Source: Sandaracinaceae bacterium (GTDB lineage: Bacteria > Myxococcota_A > Polyangia > Polyangiales > Sandaracinaceae). From it: 64,000 nucleotides of DNA. Numbering within the stretch: the stretch's first letter is position 1; every line of letters starts with the position of its first letter. The DNA is taken from positions 124,001-188,000 of the forward strand of contig JAVJQK010000109.1 in the NCBI GenBank assembly GCA_040218145.1, written 5' to 3'. Positions 43,300 through 51,823 of the stretch are shown in pieces. The notes beneath the pieces were generated by a model. The model did not search any database, was not told the DNA's origin, and saw only the letters and a program-made list of their open reading frames with translations. Made by a program: the position numbers and the translations under genes.

Positions 43300-45102
43300 T
43301 CAGGGGCAGCTCGCGATGCACTCGTTGCCGGGCAAGTAGCTCCCCGACAGGCAAGCGTACGCCCCAGTCATGACCCCGCAGTTCCCCGTGACCCGACCGG
43401 GGTCGGCGACGAAGCAGCTCCCGCCGCACATGCTCGAGCAGGACGCTGCGCCCGCGTTGCAACCGGCCGCGCAGGTCAGCAGCACCTGACGTCCCGTCCC
43501 GGCCGCCACGACGGTAGAGGAGCTGTTGTGACGAAGCCAAGTCGTCGTGATGCCGAGCCCCCAGTGCTCCAGAAAGCAGCTCGGGTGGACCTCGTCGGGG
43601 GGTGGGACCGCCGCGAGCCCAAAGGGCTTGTCCGCGACGACGACGTCGTGCATCGACACGAACGGAGCGGTCGTACTGAACTCGTTCCGCTCGAGCGCGG
43701 TCTCCCGGTCAGCGATGAAGACCGAGACGCGATTGTCGACGAAGACGTTGTCCTCGATCCGGTTCCACATCGCCCAATCGCGAAAGTACGTGTCTCGGTC
43801 GATGAGACGGTACCAGTTGCCGTCGCTCGCCCCCCGCGCGAGCTCGTCCAACCGCTCCGAGTAGGACCAGCCCTGCCGCGCAGCGATCCAGACGCCTACG
43901 CCCGTGCGCGCCCGATCTTGTGACAGCTCCATGTCCCTCGCCGGATGCTCGGAGATGCGGTTGTCCACGATGACGTTCCAGTCGGATCGGGTCCGGCGAG
44001 GGATGCCAACCTCCGCGCGAGAGAGGTCGCCCGAGGGCTCACCGACGTTCTTGAACAGGAAGATCCCGCCCGCGCAGTTGTCGCGAATCTCGGATGTCTC
44101 GATCAGGTTGCCCGAAGCGGAGTCGATGGCGATGCCCTCTCTGCACCAGAACGCTCCCTCGCGAACCCTGTGGCCATTCGACGCCACCAGTGCGCCACGC
44201 ACCGTGAAGCCTCGGCTCTCACGCTCGATGTAGATGCCCACGGATCCGCTGTCGGTGACCACCATGGAGTGCTCCGTCCCGGGCCACGGATCGGCGCCAT
44301 CGCGGCCCTCGACGACCCAGTCGGTCGCGTAGGCGGCGCCGAAGATGCCGTTACCCCAGACATCGTGCACGTACGAATCCACGATTCGAACGCCGTCCGG
44401 CCACCACTTCCGGAAGTCGTCCTCCTGCACGCTGGCGGGGAAGACGGGCGGAGCGTCCGGGTCACCGTTGGGCGCCTCGCCACGAGAGCAGCTCGCGGTT
44501 CCGTTCAAGCAGGCGAACTCGAACCGGCGCATGTTCTCGAGCTGCTCGAAGTCGGGGTAACCGACGCTCGACACCTCACAACCCAAAGGCGTGCGCGCGT
44601 AAGCCCAACGACGCAGATCCACGCCGTGGGCAGTCCAGTGCTGCACCTCGCAGCGATCGAGCGTGAATCCGTCGACCGGAAAGTCCGCGACGTATCCCGA
44701 TCCCCGGCAGCCACTCACCCCCGGGTCATCGACGTAGTACGGCATCGTCACGACCCCGCTCATCCCGCGGCCGGGCACCGTCGAGGTCACGCCCCGGCCG
44801 TCGATGGAGCCACCGCCGCACTGCACAGTGATGTCCCGGGCGCCGACGAGCAGCTGTTGGTTGAGATCACACCCGTCCTGGAACTCGAAGGTGTAGCCCT
44901 CGAACTCGACCACGAGCGGCCGCTCGACGTAGTAGGAGCAGTCCACCAGGCAGCGGCGCGCGAGGGTATCGCACGAGAGGCCTTCGTACTCGAACACGAG
45001 CTCTTGCCGCGCCGCTGCGCCGGTGGTCGCGGAGTCCCCACCGCATCGCGTTGCAGCGAGCGAGAGGAGGGCCAACGGCAGCCAAGGGATGGACTTGCGC
45101 AT
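43300..45102 (-). CDS. Parallel beta-helix lipoprotein B with Cys-rich C-terminus
   Basis: A 600-aa protein with signal MRKSIPWLPLALLSLAATRC. Beta-helix coils cover about 90-500, including YIERESRGFTVRGALVASNG, REGIAIDSASGNLIETSEIR, AGGIFLFKNVGEPSG, VGVWIAARQG and WNRIEDNVFVDNRVSVFIAD. These align one-to-one with beta-helix protein A. A separate C-terminal domain of ~70 residues carries about ten Cys (LLTCAAGCNAGAASCSSMCG onward), suggesting a disulfide-knotted binding module. Lyase, epimerase or surface-attachment roles for capsule are possible. It converges on the Capsule_synth gene with a 9-bp gap. Confidence 0.8.
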   Translation of the reverse strand: MRKSIPWLPLALLSLAATRCGGDSATTGAAARQELVFEYEGLSCDTLARRCLVDCSYYVERPLVVEFEGYTFEFQDGCDLNQQLLVGARDITVQCGGGSIDGRGVTSTVPGRGMSGVVTMPYYVDDPGVSGCRGSGYVADFPVDGFTLDRCEVQHWTAHGVDLRRWAYARTPLGCEVSSVGYPDFEQLENMRRFEFACLNGTASCSRGEAPNGDPDAPPVFPASVQEDDFRKWWPDGVRIVDSYVHDVWGNGIFGAAYATDWVVEGRDGADPWPGTEHSMVVTDSGSVGIYIERESRGFTVRGALVASNGHRVREGAFWCREGIAIDSASGNLIETSEIRDNCAGGIFLFKNVGEPSGDLSRAEVGIPRRTRSDWNVIVDNRISEHPARDMELSQDRARTGVGVWIAARQGWSYSERLDELARGASDGNWYRLIDRDTYFRDWAMWNRIEDNVFVDNRVSVFIADRETALERNEFSTTAPFVSMHDVVVADKPFGLAAVPPPDEVHPSCFLEHWGLGITTTWLRHNSSSTVVAAGTGRQVLLTCAAGCNAGAASCSSMCGGSCFVADPGRVTGNCGVMTGAYACLSGSYLPGNECIASCP

Positions 45103-45183
45103 GCAAGCTACATCTCACCCGCAAACACATTTGTCAAGACCGTCGAGGAGGCGGAACGCAGCGAATCTGGCGAGAACCGGGCC

Positions 45184-45468
45184 TCAGCCGACCAGGAAGA
45201 TGACCCAGGCGAGGGCGCAGACGCGGAGCACGAGGGTGAAGGCGACGAGGCGATAGGCCTTGGTGCGGGAGTGGTCGCGGCTCTTCCAGAGTCCGACGAG
45301 CACGGGGGTGTTCATCGCGAGCACGACGGTGATGAGCCCCGCGAGGGCGCCGCTCAGGGCCGCGCCTTCGAGGCGGAACTTGGTGATGAGCACGAAGCTG
45401 CCCACGAGCACGACCCAGGTGATGCGGGCGAGGGTCCGCGCGAGCTTGGGGTCTTCGATCCAGGTCAT
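45184..45468 (-). CDS. Small membrane protein (three TM) downstream of pstA
   Basis: A 94-aa protein with hydrophobic segments near residues 16-31, 34-60 and 72-93 and the charged loop LWKSRDHSRTKAYR. No family was recognised. It follows pstA by 39 bp on the same strand and is probably on the pst transcript, in the position where pstB would be expected. Another 81 bp separates it from beta-helix gene B. Confidence 0.65.
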   Translation of the reverse strand: MTWIEDPKLARTLARITWVVLVGSFVLITKFRLEGAALSGALAGLITVVLAMNTPVLVGLWKSRDHSRTKAYRLVAFTLVLRVCALAWVIFLVG

Positions 45469-45507
45469 GCCGACCGGAGGGTGAGGCGACGGCGGGGGCG
45501 CGGCAAG

Positions 45508-46392
45508 TCAGCGGCGGCTGCGCGCGCGGATGACCATGGCCGTCAGGTTGAGCGAGAAGGTGAGCGCCAGGAGGACGAAGACGGTCCCGAAGAGGCTGCC
45601 GCGCGCGGCGTCGACGTTCGGGCTCTGCGTGCTCAGGGCGTACACGTGGTAGCCGAGGTGCATGAACATGTCGCGGAGGTCGGTCGGCAGGCTCGGCAGG
45701 TAGCTCGCCGCGCCGGTGAAGAGGATGGGCGCGACCTCGCCCGCGCCGCGGCTGACGGCGAGGATGATGCCGGTCAGGATGCCGCCCCGCGCGTTCGGCA
45801 CGACGATCTGGAAGACGGTCTGGAAGCGCGTGGCCCCGAGCGCGAGCGCGGCCGAGCGGAGGTCCTGCGGCACGGCGCGCAAGGCCTCCTCGGTGGTCAC
45901 GATGACGACGGGCAGGGTCAGCACGGCCAGGGTCAGGGAGCTCCAGAGGACGGCCGGCTTCCCCCAGACGGGCTGGCCGTCGTAGAGGAGCGCGTCCAGG
46001 CCGCGGCCGACGAAGAGGATGAAGAAGCCGAGGCCGAAGAGACCGAAGACGATCGACGGGACGCCCGCGAGGTTCACGACCGCGGCGCGCACCCAGGCCG
46101 CGAGGCGCGAGCCGCGCGGGGCGTACTCGGCGAGGTAGACGCCGGTCAGGATGCCCACCGGGACGACCGCGACGGTCATCAGGAGGGTCATCATCACGGT
46201 GCCCCAGATGGCGGGCCAGATGCCGCCCCCGATGAGATCGGCCGAGGGGCCCTCGGTGAGGAAGGCGACGCTGATCGACGGCGCCCCGAGCACGACGACC
46301 TGCCCGAGCACGATGAGCATCAGGGCGAGCACGAGCGCGACGCTCAGGCCCGTGGCGCCCGCGAGGATCCAGTCGCCGCCGGTGAGCTTCAC
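45508..46392 (-). CDS. pstA: Phosphate ABC transporter permease PstA
   Basis: GTG 46392 overlaps the pstC stop by 4 nt (GTGA). The product is 294 aa with six membrane segments. The binding-protein-dependent permease EAA-type loop is EEALRAVPQDLRSAALALGA, and GVPSIVFGLFGLGFF is the usual PstA/PstC segment. It pairs with PstC to form the inner-membrane phosphate channel. The frame is open upstream of the start but that part lies inside pstC. Confidence 0.92.
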   Translation of the reverse strand: MKLTGGDWILAGATGLSVALVLALMLIVLGQVVVLGAPSISVAFLTEGPSADLIGGGIWPAIWGTVMMTLLMTVAVVPVGILTGVYLAEYAPRGSRLAAWVRAAVVNLAGVPSIVFGLFGLGFFILFVGRGLDALLYDGQPVWGKPAVLWSSLTLAVLTLPVVIVTTEEALRAVPQDLRSAALALGATRFQTVFQIVVPNARGGILTGIILAVSRGAGEVAPILFTGAASYLPSLPTDLRDMFMHLGYHVYALSTQSPNVDAARGSLFGTVFVLLALTFSLNLTAMVIRARSRR

Positions 46393-47390
46393 GCCCGGGC
46401 CCCCGCGGTGAGGCGCCGGTGGAGGCGCGCGATGACGGCCGCGCCGAGGCGGTTGAGCGCGAAGGTGATCAGGAAGAGCAGCACGCCGAGGAGGAACAGG
46501 ACGCGCCAGTGAGGGTCGCCCTGCGCGACCTCGCCGAGCTCCGCCGCGATGGTCGCCGTCACGGTGCGGGCGCTGGTGGTCGGGTCGAACAGCTCCATGA
46601 CCGCGGCGTTGCCGGACGCCATGAGCACGACCATGGTCTCGCCGATCGCGCGGCCGAAGCCGAGGATCACCGCGGCCGCGATGCCGGGGAGCGCGGCGGG
46701 GAGGACGACGCGCAGGGTCGTCTGCCACTTGCGCGCGCCCAGCGCCATCGCCGCCTCGCTCAGCTCCCGCGGCACGGCGCGCAGCGCGTCCTCGCTGATG
46801 GTGAAGATCATCGGGATCACGGCGAGGCTCAGCCCGAGCGCGGCGACGACGGCGTTGAGCCGGTAGGTGAAGCCGAACGCGTCCTGGAGCCAGGTCGCGA
46901 GCACGATGAGCGCGAAGAAGCCGAGCACGACGCTCGGGATCGACGCGAGCAGCTCGAGGCAGGGCTTGAGGATCTCCCGCGCGGCGCGCGGCGCGTACTG
47001 CGAGACGAAGATCGCGGAGCCGACGCCCATCGGGACGCTGATGAACATGGCGACGGTGGTCACCTTGAGGGTGCCGACCAGGAGGGGGACGACGTTGAGC
47101 TTCGACGGCGCGCCGACGGGCTGCCAGACGAAGACCGCGTCCTCGTAGCCGGGCCACTCGCGCGGCAGGAACAGCGCGTCGAGGCCGCCGATGTCGGGCC
47201 AGAGCGCGGTCTCCCAGAAGAGAGGCAAGGCCTCCTTGAGGATGAACGCGAAGATGAGGGCGATGGCCGCGATCGCGAGGAAGGCGACGGCGGTGATCGC
47301 GCGCTCGGCGAGGCGATGGGACAGCGGGGTGGTCGGGCCTCGCCCGAGCGGGAGCGGGCCGCCCTCTGCCGCCTCATCGGCTCGGCTCAT
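46389..47390 (-). CDS. pstC: Phosphate ABC transporter permease PstC
   Basis: ATG 47390 overlaps the pstS stop by 4 nt. The product is 333 aa with six TM segments, a periplasmic loop after TM1 that includes FLPREWPGYEDAVFVWQPVG, and the EAA-type loop EDALRAVPRELSEAAMALGA. ASIPSVVLGFFALIVL matches PstC. A longer open frame upstream to 48632 is a shadow of pstS and the TonB-receptor region. Confidence 0.92.
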   Translation of the reverse strand: MSRADEAAEGGPLPLGRGPTTPLSHRLAERAITAVAFLAIAAIALIFAFILKEALPLFWETALWPDIGGLDALFLPREWPGYEDAVFVWQPVGAPSKLNVVPLLVGTLKVTTVAMFISVPMGVGSAIFVSQYAPRAAREILKPCLELLASIPSVVLGFFALIVLATWLQDAFGFTYRLNAVVAALGLSLAVIPMIFTISEDALRAVPRELSEAAMALGARKWQTTLRVVLPAALPGIAAAVILGFGRAIGETMVVLMASGNAAVMELFDPTTSARTVTATIAAELGEVAQGDPHWRVLFLLGVLLFLITFALNRLGAAVIARLHRRLTAGARA

Positions 47391-48253
47391 GGAGAGACCC
47401 GCGCGGTGCGGACCTGCGGCAGGGGGTAGTAGCCCGCCGCGTCCACGAGCCGCTGGCCGTCCGGGCTGCGCGCCCAGGCGATGAAGTCGGCGGCGACGCC
47501 GCGCGGCGCGCCGGCCGTGTAGATGAGCAAGGGTCGTGACAGCGGGTAGCTGCCGTCGAGCGCGCTCTCGGCGGTGGGGGCGACGGCCCGTCCGTCGTCG
47601 GTCACGATCGGCACCGCGCGCACGCCCTCGCCGAAGCCGATACCGCCGTAGCCGACGCCGACGGGGTCGCGGCTGATGGCGTGGATGACGGCCGCGGTGC
47701 CGGGCAGGGTCTGGGCCTCGCTCGCGAAGTCGCGGTCCTGGAGCACGCGCTCCTTGAAGTAGGCGTAGGTGCCGGAGCTGTTCTCGCGGCTGTAGAGCAC
47801 GACGCGGCCCGGCGCTCCGCCGAGCTGCGCCCAGTCGTCGATCTGGCCCCGGAAGAGGGCCGCGAGCTGGGCGAGGGTCAGCGACTCGATGGGGTTGTCG
47901 CGGTGCACGTACACGGCGACGGCGTCGATGGCGACGGGCACGCCGCGCGCCTCGACCGCCCGGTTGCGCTCGAGGTTGCGCCGCTCGCGCTCGGTGATGG
48001 GGCGGCTCGCGGTCGCGAGGTCGGTGGTGCCGTTGATGAGGGCGGCGAGCCCGGTGCCGCTGCCCCCGCCCGTGACCTGGATGGTCGTCTCGGGGTGGGC
48101 CCGCATGTAGTCCTCGGCCCAGCGCTGGGTGAGGATCACCATGGTGTCCGACCCACGGACGCTGAGCCGCGCCGCGCCCTGCGCGTCTCCACTGCAGGCG
48201 ACGCCGCAGAAGACGGCCGCGAGCGCGAAGAGGATCACGGACGGGCGGTTCAT
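47387..48253 (-). CDS. pstS: Periplasmic phosphate-binding lipoprotein PstS
   Basis: A 288-aa protein with signal MNRPSVILFALAAVFCGVAC (lipobox Cys at residue 20). Phosphate-site features are LSVRGSDTM, TGGGSGTGLAALINGTTDLA and RENSSGTYAYF. It delivers phosphate to PstCA. Expression is normally under PhoB at a Pho box; none was convincing in the 161 bp between this start and the divergent receptor gene. The operon runs pstS-pstC-pstA with 4-nt overlaps and contains neither pstB nor phoU. Confidence 0.93.
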   Translation of the reverse strand: MNRPSVILFALAAVFCGVACSGDAQGAARLSVRGSDTMVILTQRWAEDYMRAHPETTIQVTGGGSGTGLAALINGTTDLATASRPITERERRNLERNRAVEARGVPVAIDAVAVYVHRDNPIESLTLAQLAALFRGQIDDWAQLGGAPGRVVLYSRENSSGTYAYFKERVLQDRDFASEAQTLPGTAAVIHAISRDPVGVGYGGIGFGEGVRAVPIVTDDGRAVAPTAESALDGSYPLSRPLLIYTAGAPRGVAADFIAWARSPDGQRLVDAAGYYPLPQVRTARVSP

Positions 48254-48414
48254 GGGCACTCTCGACGTACGACACATCCGGACACGAGCGAGCCGGGACG
48301 TGTAACAGGATGGAGAAATCTTGCGAGCCTGTCCCGACACAAAGTGACTTCGGGGCCGGCGCGAAGCGTTCGTGCGCGTGGCCACGGGTCCGGCTTTTTG
48401 ATACTCCGTCCCGC

Positions 48415-50850
48415 GTGAGTCGGTTGCGGTGGCTGCTCGCGCTCGCGCTGGGCCTCTGGCTGTCGGCGGGCGCCGCGCATGCGCAAGATGGCTCCGAGGA
48501 GGCGCCGCCCGAAGAGGCCCCCCCGGCGCAGCCCGCGTTGACGCCGCCGAGCCTGATCGAGGCGCCGCCCGTGTCGCTGCCCGAGGGCGCGGACCCCCTG
48601 CCCGACGACGCCTCGGTGGAGCTCCAGATCACGATCGCCGCGGACGGGACGGTGAGCGAGGTCCAGGTGCTGACCCCGCTGCGCGAGGACGTGGACGCGC
48701 TGGTGATGGAGGCGGCGCAGCAGATGCGCTTCGAGCCGGCTACGCGCGACGGCGCGCCGATCCCGGCCCGGGTCCGCTTCCGCTACCGCATCACGCCGCC
48801 CGCGCCTCCGCCCGAAGAGGCGCCGCCGGAGGAGCGCCGCTCCGCCGCGGAGGCGATGCAGGCCGAGGCCCCGCTCGGCGGCGACCCGACCGGGCTGGAC
48901 GTCTCCGAGATGGAGGCCGACGTGCAGGAGCTGGGCGTGACCGCGGTGACGGACCGTGTGGAGCCCGGCGCGGCGGAGCGCATCACGCTCTCGGCCGAGG
49001 AGCTGACCACGGTGCCCGGCACCTTCGGCGAGCCGCTGCGGGTGGTGGCCACCCTCCCCGGCGTGGCCCGCAGCCCCTTCGGGCTCGGCTTCTTCCTCGT
49101 CCGCGGCGCGGCGTTCAACAACACCGGCTTCTTCGTCGACGGCTTCCCGGTCCCGCTGCTCTATCACCTCGGCGCGGGCCCGGCGGTGATCTCGAGCCGG
49201 CTCGTCTCGGAGCTCAACTTCTACCCGGGCGGCTACCCCGCGATGTTCGGCCGCTTCAGCGCGGGCGTGATCTCGGTCGAGACCGAGGCCCCGGACGTGC
49301 GCAGCCCCCGCGGCGAGCTGGAGATCGACATCTTCCGCGCGAGCCTGCTCGCGGTGATCCCCTTCGACGAGCAGCGCGGCTCGATCGCCGTCGCCTTCCG
49401 CCGCAGCTACTACGATCTCTTGCTCCCGCTCGTCGTGGACGGGCTCGACATCAACTACACCGACTACCAGGTCCGGACCGACTACCGCGTCGACTCGCGC
49501 ATGTCCCTGAGCCTCTTCGTCTTCGGCTCGGACGACGTGCTCGACCAGACGGGGAGCTTCGGCGGCGGCATGGCGAGCGAGGGGGTCCAGACCCGGCTCG
49601 GCTACGACTTCCAGCGCATCATCGGGCGCATCGACCTGCGCCTGCCGCACCGCGCGCGTGTGCGCCTCAGCGGCATGCTCGGCCGCGACGGGAACACCTT
49701 CACCAACTCTTCGCCCGGCTCGGACCCGCTCGTCTTCGCGCTGCAGAACAGCTACGCCGCCTTCCGGCTCGACGCGCAGATCCCCTGGATCGACGAGCTC
49801 GAGACGCGCTTCGGGCTGGACATCAACGCGACGCTCTTCGACGTCAACGCGACCGCCTTCGTGCCGAACGGGCTCGGCCAGTACCCCGCGCCGCTCTTCA
49901 CGCCCCAGGCGGCGCCGATCGATCTGACGGTCGTGCGGGCGCTCGGCGCGTTCTACGTCGACCAGATCATCCGGCTCGGCCCGGTCGAGATCAGCGCGGC
50001 GGGCCGCTTCGACTACATGCGCTACGGGGACGTCTCGGAGGTCTTCCCCGACCCGCGCCTCGTGGTGCGCTGGCAGGTGGTGCCGGAGCTGCTCTTGAAG
50101 GCGGCGAGCGGGCTCTTCACGCAGCCGCCGAGCGTCTTTCAGATCACACGCCAGACGGGGAGCGCGGATCTGGCGCCGAACCGCGCGTGGCAGAGCTCCG
50201 CGGGCCTCGAGCTGACGCTGCCCGAGCGCATCGAGGTCCACACGACGGGCTTCTACAGCCAGATGTTCGACATCTCGCGACAGGTCAACCGGGTGATCAG
50301 CACGCCCGAGGGGCCGCGCCGGCAGTTCTTCGTCGCCGACGGCGAGGGGCGCGCCTACGGGCTCGAGCTGCTCATCCGGCGCAAGGTCGAGCGCGGCCTC
50401 TACGGGTGGCTCAGCTACACCCTCAGCCGCAGCGAGCGGCGCAACGACGGCGGCACGTGGGAGCCCTTCGTGTTCGACCAGACCCACATCCTGAACCTCG
50501 CCGCGAGCTACGCCTTCGACGGCTGGCGCTTCGGCGCCGCCTTCCAGCTCGCGACCGGCCGGCCGACCTCGACCCTCGTGGGGACCATCCAGGACCTCGA
50601 CGAGGACGGCTTCGACCCGAGCTTCCGCGACATGGGCGAGCGGCTCGACACCTTCACCCGGCTCGACATCCGCATCGACCGCGACTTCGACATCGGCCCG
50701 ATCCGCGGCTCGATCTATCTGGACGTGCAGAACGTCTACAACGCGACCAACAACGAAGGCGTGCTCTTCTCCTTCGACTACGCGCAGAAGGCCAACTTGC
50801 CGGGCCTGCCCATCCTGCCCGCGATCGGCATCCGGGGGATCCTCGAATGA
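48415..50850 (+). CDS. TonB-dependent receptor-like protein with N-terminal TonB-C-like domain
   Basis: GTG 48415 gives signal VSRLRWLLALALGLWLSAGA and cleavage after AHA; the ATG at 48310 would precede it with 35 unrelated residues. The product is 811 aa. After a Pro/Glu linker, residues ~60-125 match the TonB C-terminal domain (VELQITIAADGTVSEVQVLT and QQMRFEPATRDGAPIPARVR). A plug domain (LRVVATLPGVARSPFGLGFF, LNFYPGGYPAMFGRFSAGVI) and a 22-strand-type barrel follow. Its natural ligand is unknown. It is divergent from pstS and coupled by ATGA overlap to a lipoprotein gene. Confidence 0.88.
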   Translation: MSRLRWLLALALGLWLSAGAAHAQDGSEEAPPEEAPPAQPALTPPSLIEAPPVSLPEGADPLPDDASVELQITIAADGTVSEVQVLTPLREDVDALVMEAAQQMRFEPATRDGAPIPARVRFRYRITPPAPPPEEAPPEERRSAAEAMQAEAPLGGDPTGLDVSEMEADVQELGVTAVTDRVEPGAAERITLSAEELTTVPGTFGEPLRVVATLPGVARSPFGLGFFLVRGAAFNNTGFFVDGFPVPLLYHLGAGPAVISSRLVSELNFYPGGYPAMFGRFSAGVISVETEAPDVRSPRGELEIDIFRASLLAVIPFDEQRGSIAVAFRRSYYDLLLPLVVDGLDINYTDYQVRTDYRVDSRMSLSLFVFGSDDVLDQTGSFGGGMASEGVQTRLGYDFQRIIGRIDLRLPHRARVRLSGMLGRDGNTFTNSSPGSDPLVFALQNSYAAFRLDAQIPWIDELETRFGLDINATLFDVNATAFVPNGLGQYPAPLFTPQAAPIDLTVVRALGAFYVDQIIRLGPVEISAAGRFDYMRYGDVSEVFPDPRLVVRWQVVPELLLKAASGLFTQPPSVFQITRQTGSADLAPNRAWQSSAGLELTLPERIEVHTTGFYSQMFDISRQVNRVISTPEGPRRQFFVADGEGRAYGLELLIRRKVERGLYGWLSYTLSRSERRNDGGTWEPFVFDQTHILNLAASYAFDGWRFGAAFQLATGRPTSTLVGTIQDLDEDGFDPSFRDMGERLDTFTRLDIRIDRDFDIGPIRGSIYLDVQNVYNATNNEGVLFSFDYAQKANLPGLPILPAIGIRGILE

Positions 50851-51821
50851 GACGCCTCGCCCTCCCCTTGCTCGCGCTCTTCGCCGCGGGCTGCCTGGAT
50901 CTCGACTTCGATCCGCCGCACCTGATCAAGGAGGCGCGCATCCTCGGCCTGCGCCCCGAGCCGCCCGAGGCGCAGTTCGGGGAGGACGTCGTCTTCACGA
51001 CCCTCATCGTCGACGAGACGGGCGCGGATCTGTCGGAGGCGCCGGACGTTGAGCTCCGCTGGACGGTCTGCGTGAGCCTCGCCGCGATCATCCGCGGGGC
51101 CGGCCTCGGCGCGGGCAGCGAGCTCGACGACGACTGCCGGGAGGGCGGCGAGGACCTGATCCGGCTCGACACCGAGGGCCTGCCCCCGAACGCGGCGCGG
51201 CTGCCGGGCGCGGAGGTGCTCGCGGTGGTGGCGCAGCTGATGATGCCCGGCCCCGGCGGGCCGATGCCCGAGCCGGTCCCCGGCCTCGAGCCCGGGCTGA
51301 TCGACTCGCTCCTCGTGGTCATCGCGGAGGTCGGCGTGCCGCTCAGCGTGCGGCTCGAGGTCTACCGGCAGGGCGAGCAGATCCTCGTCGGCTTCAAGCG
51401 CTTCGCGATCACCATGCGCGCCGACCCGACGACCAACCCGCCGCCGCCGCGCTTCTCGCTCGACGGGGCCTTCGTCAGCGCCCGGGACGGGGACGACCCG
51501 ACGCTCTGCGTCCCAGAAGGCGACGCGCTCACCGTCGAGGCCGGCGCCGAGGTGGCGCTCGACCCGGACGACGACGAAGAGGCGTGGCTCGAGACCTACC
51601 CCGTGTTCAACTTCGACGGGGTGGTGCAAGAGAACGAGGAGAGCGCCTACTACTCCTGGTTCGTGACCGCCGGATCCGTCGCCGACGACATCACCCAGCG
51701 CCCGAACGACGACACCACGTGGACGGCGCCGGAGGAGCCCGGCACCTACCCGCTCTGGGTGGTCGTGCGCGACGGGCACCTCGGCATGTCGTGGTGCCGC
51801 GTCGACGTCGTGGTTCGCTGA
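50847..51821 (+). CDS. Lipoprotein coupled to TonB-dependent receptor
   Basis: A 324-aa protein with signal MRRLALPLLALFAAGC. The mature part is strand-rich with several Ig/cadherin-like segments (ARILGLRPEPPEAQFGEDVV at the start; AYYSWFVTAGSVADD and PGTYPLWVVVRDG near the end), two conserved-looking Cys pairs, and an acidic stretch (DPDDDEEAW). No enzyme motif is visible. The ATGA overlap with the receptor gene suggests that the two proteins act together at the outer membrane, in a SusD-like partner arrangement but without SusD similarity. Confidence 0.78.
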   Translation: MRRLALPLLALFAAGCLDLDFDPPHLIKEARILGLRPEPPEAQFGEDVVFTTLIVDETGADLSEAPDVELRWTVCVSLAAIIRGAGLGAGSELDDDCREGGEDLIRLDTEGLPPNAARLPGAEVLAVVAQLMMPGPGGPMPEPVPGLEPGLIDSLLVVIAEVGVPLSVRLEVYRQGEQILVGFKRFAITMRADPTTNPPPPRFSLDGAFVSARDGDDPTLCVPEGDALTVEAGAEVALDPDDDEEAWLETYPVFNFDGVVQENEESAYYSWFVTAGSVADDITQRPNDDTTWTAPEEPGTYPLWVVVRDGHLGMSWCRVDVVVR

Positions 51822-51823
51822 AG

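Noticed and set aside
48254..48414. GTGTC direct repeats upstream of pstS as a Pho box
   Set aside because: The repeats are 10 bp apart instead of 11 and diverge from TGTCA; the match is too weak to call.
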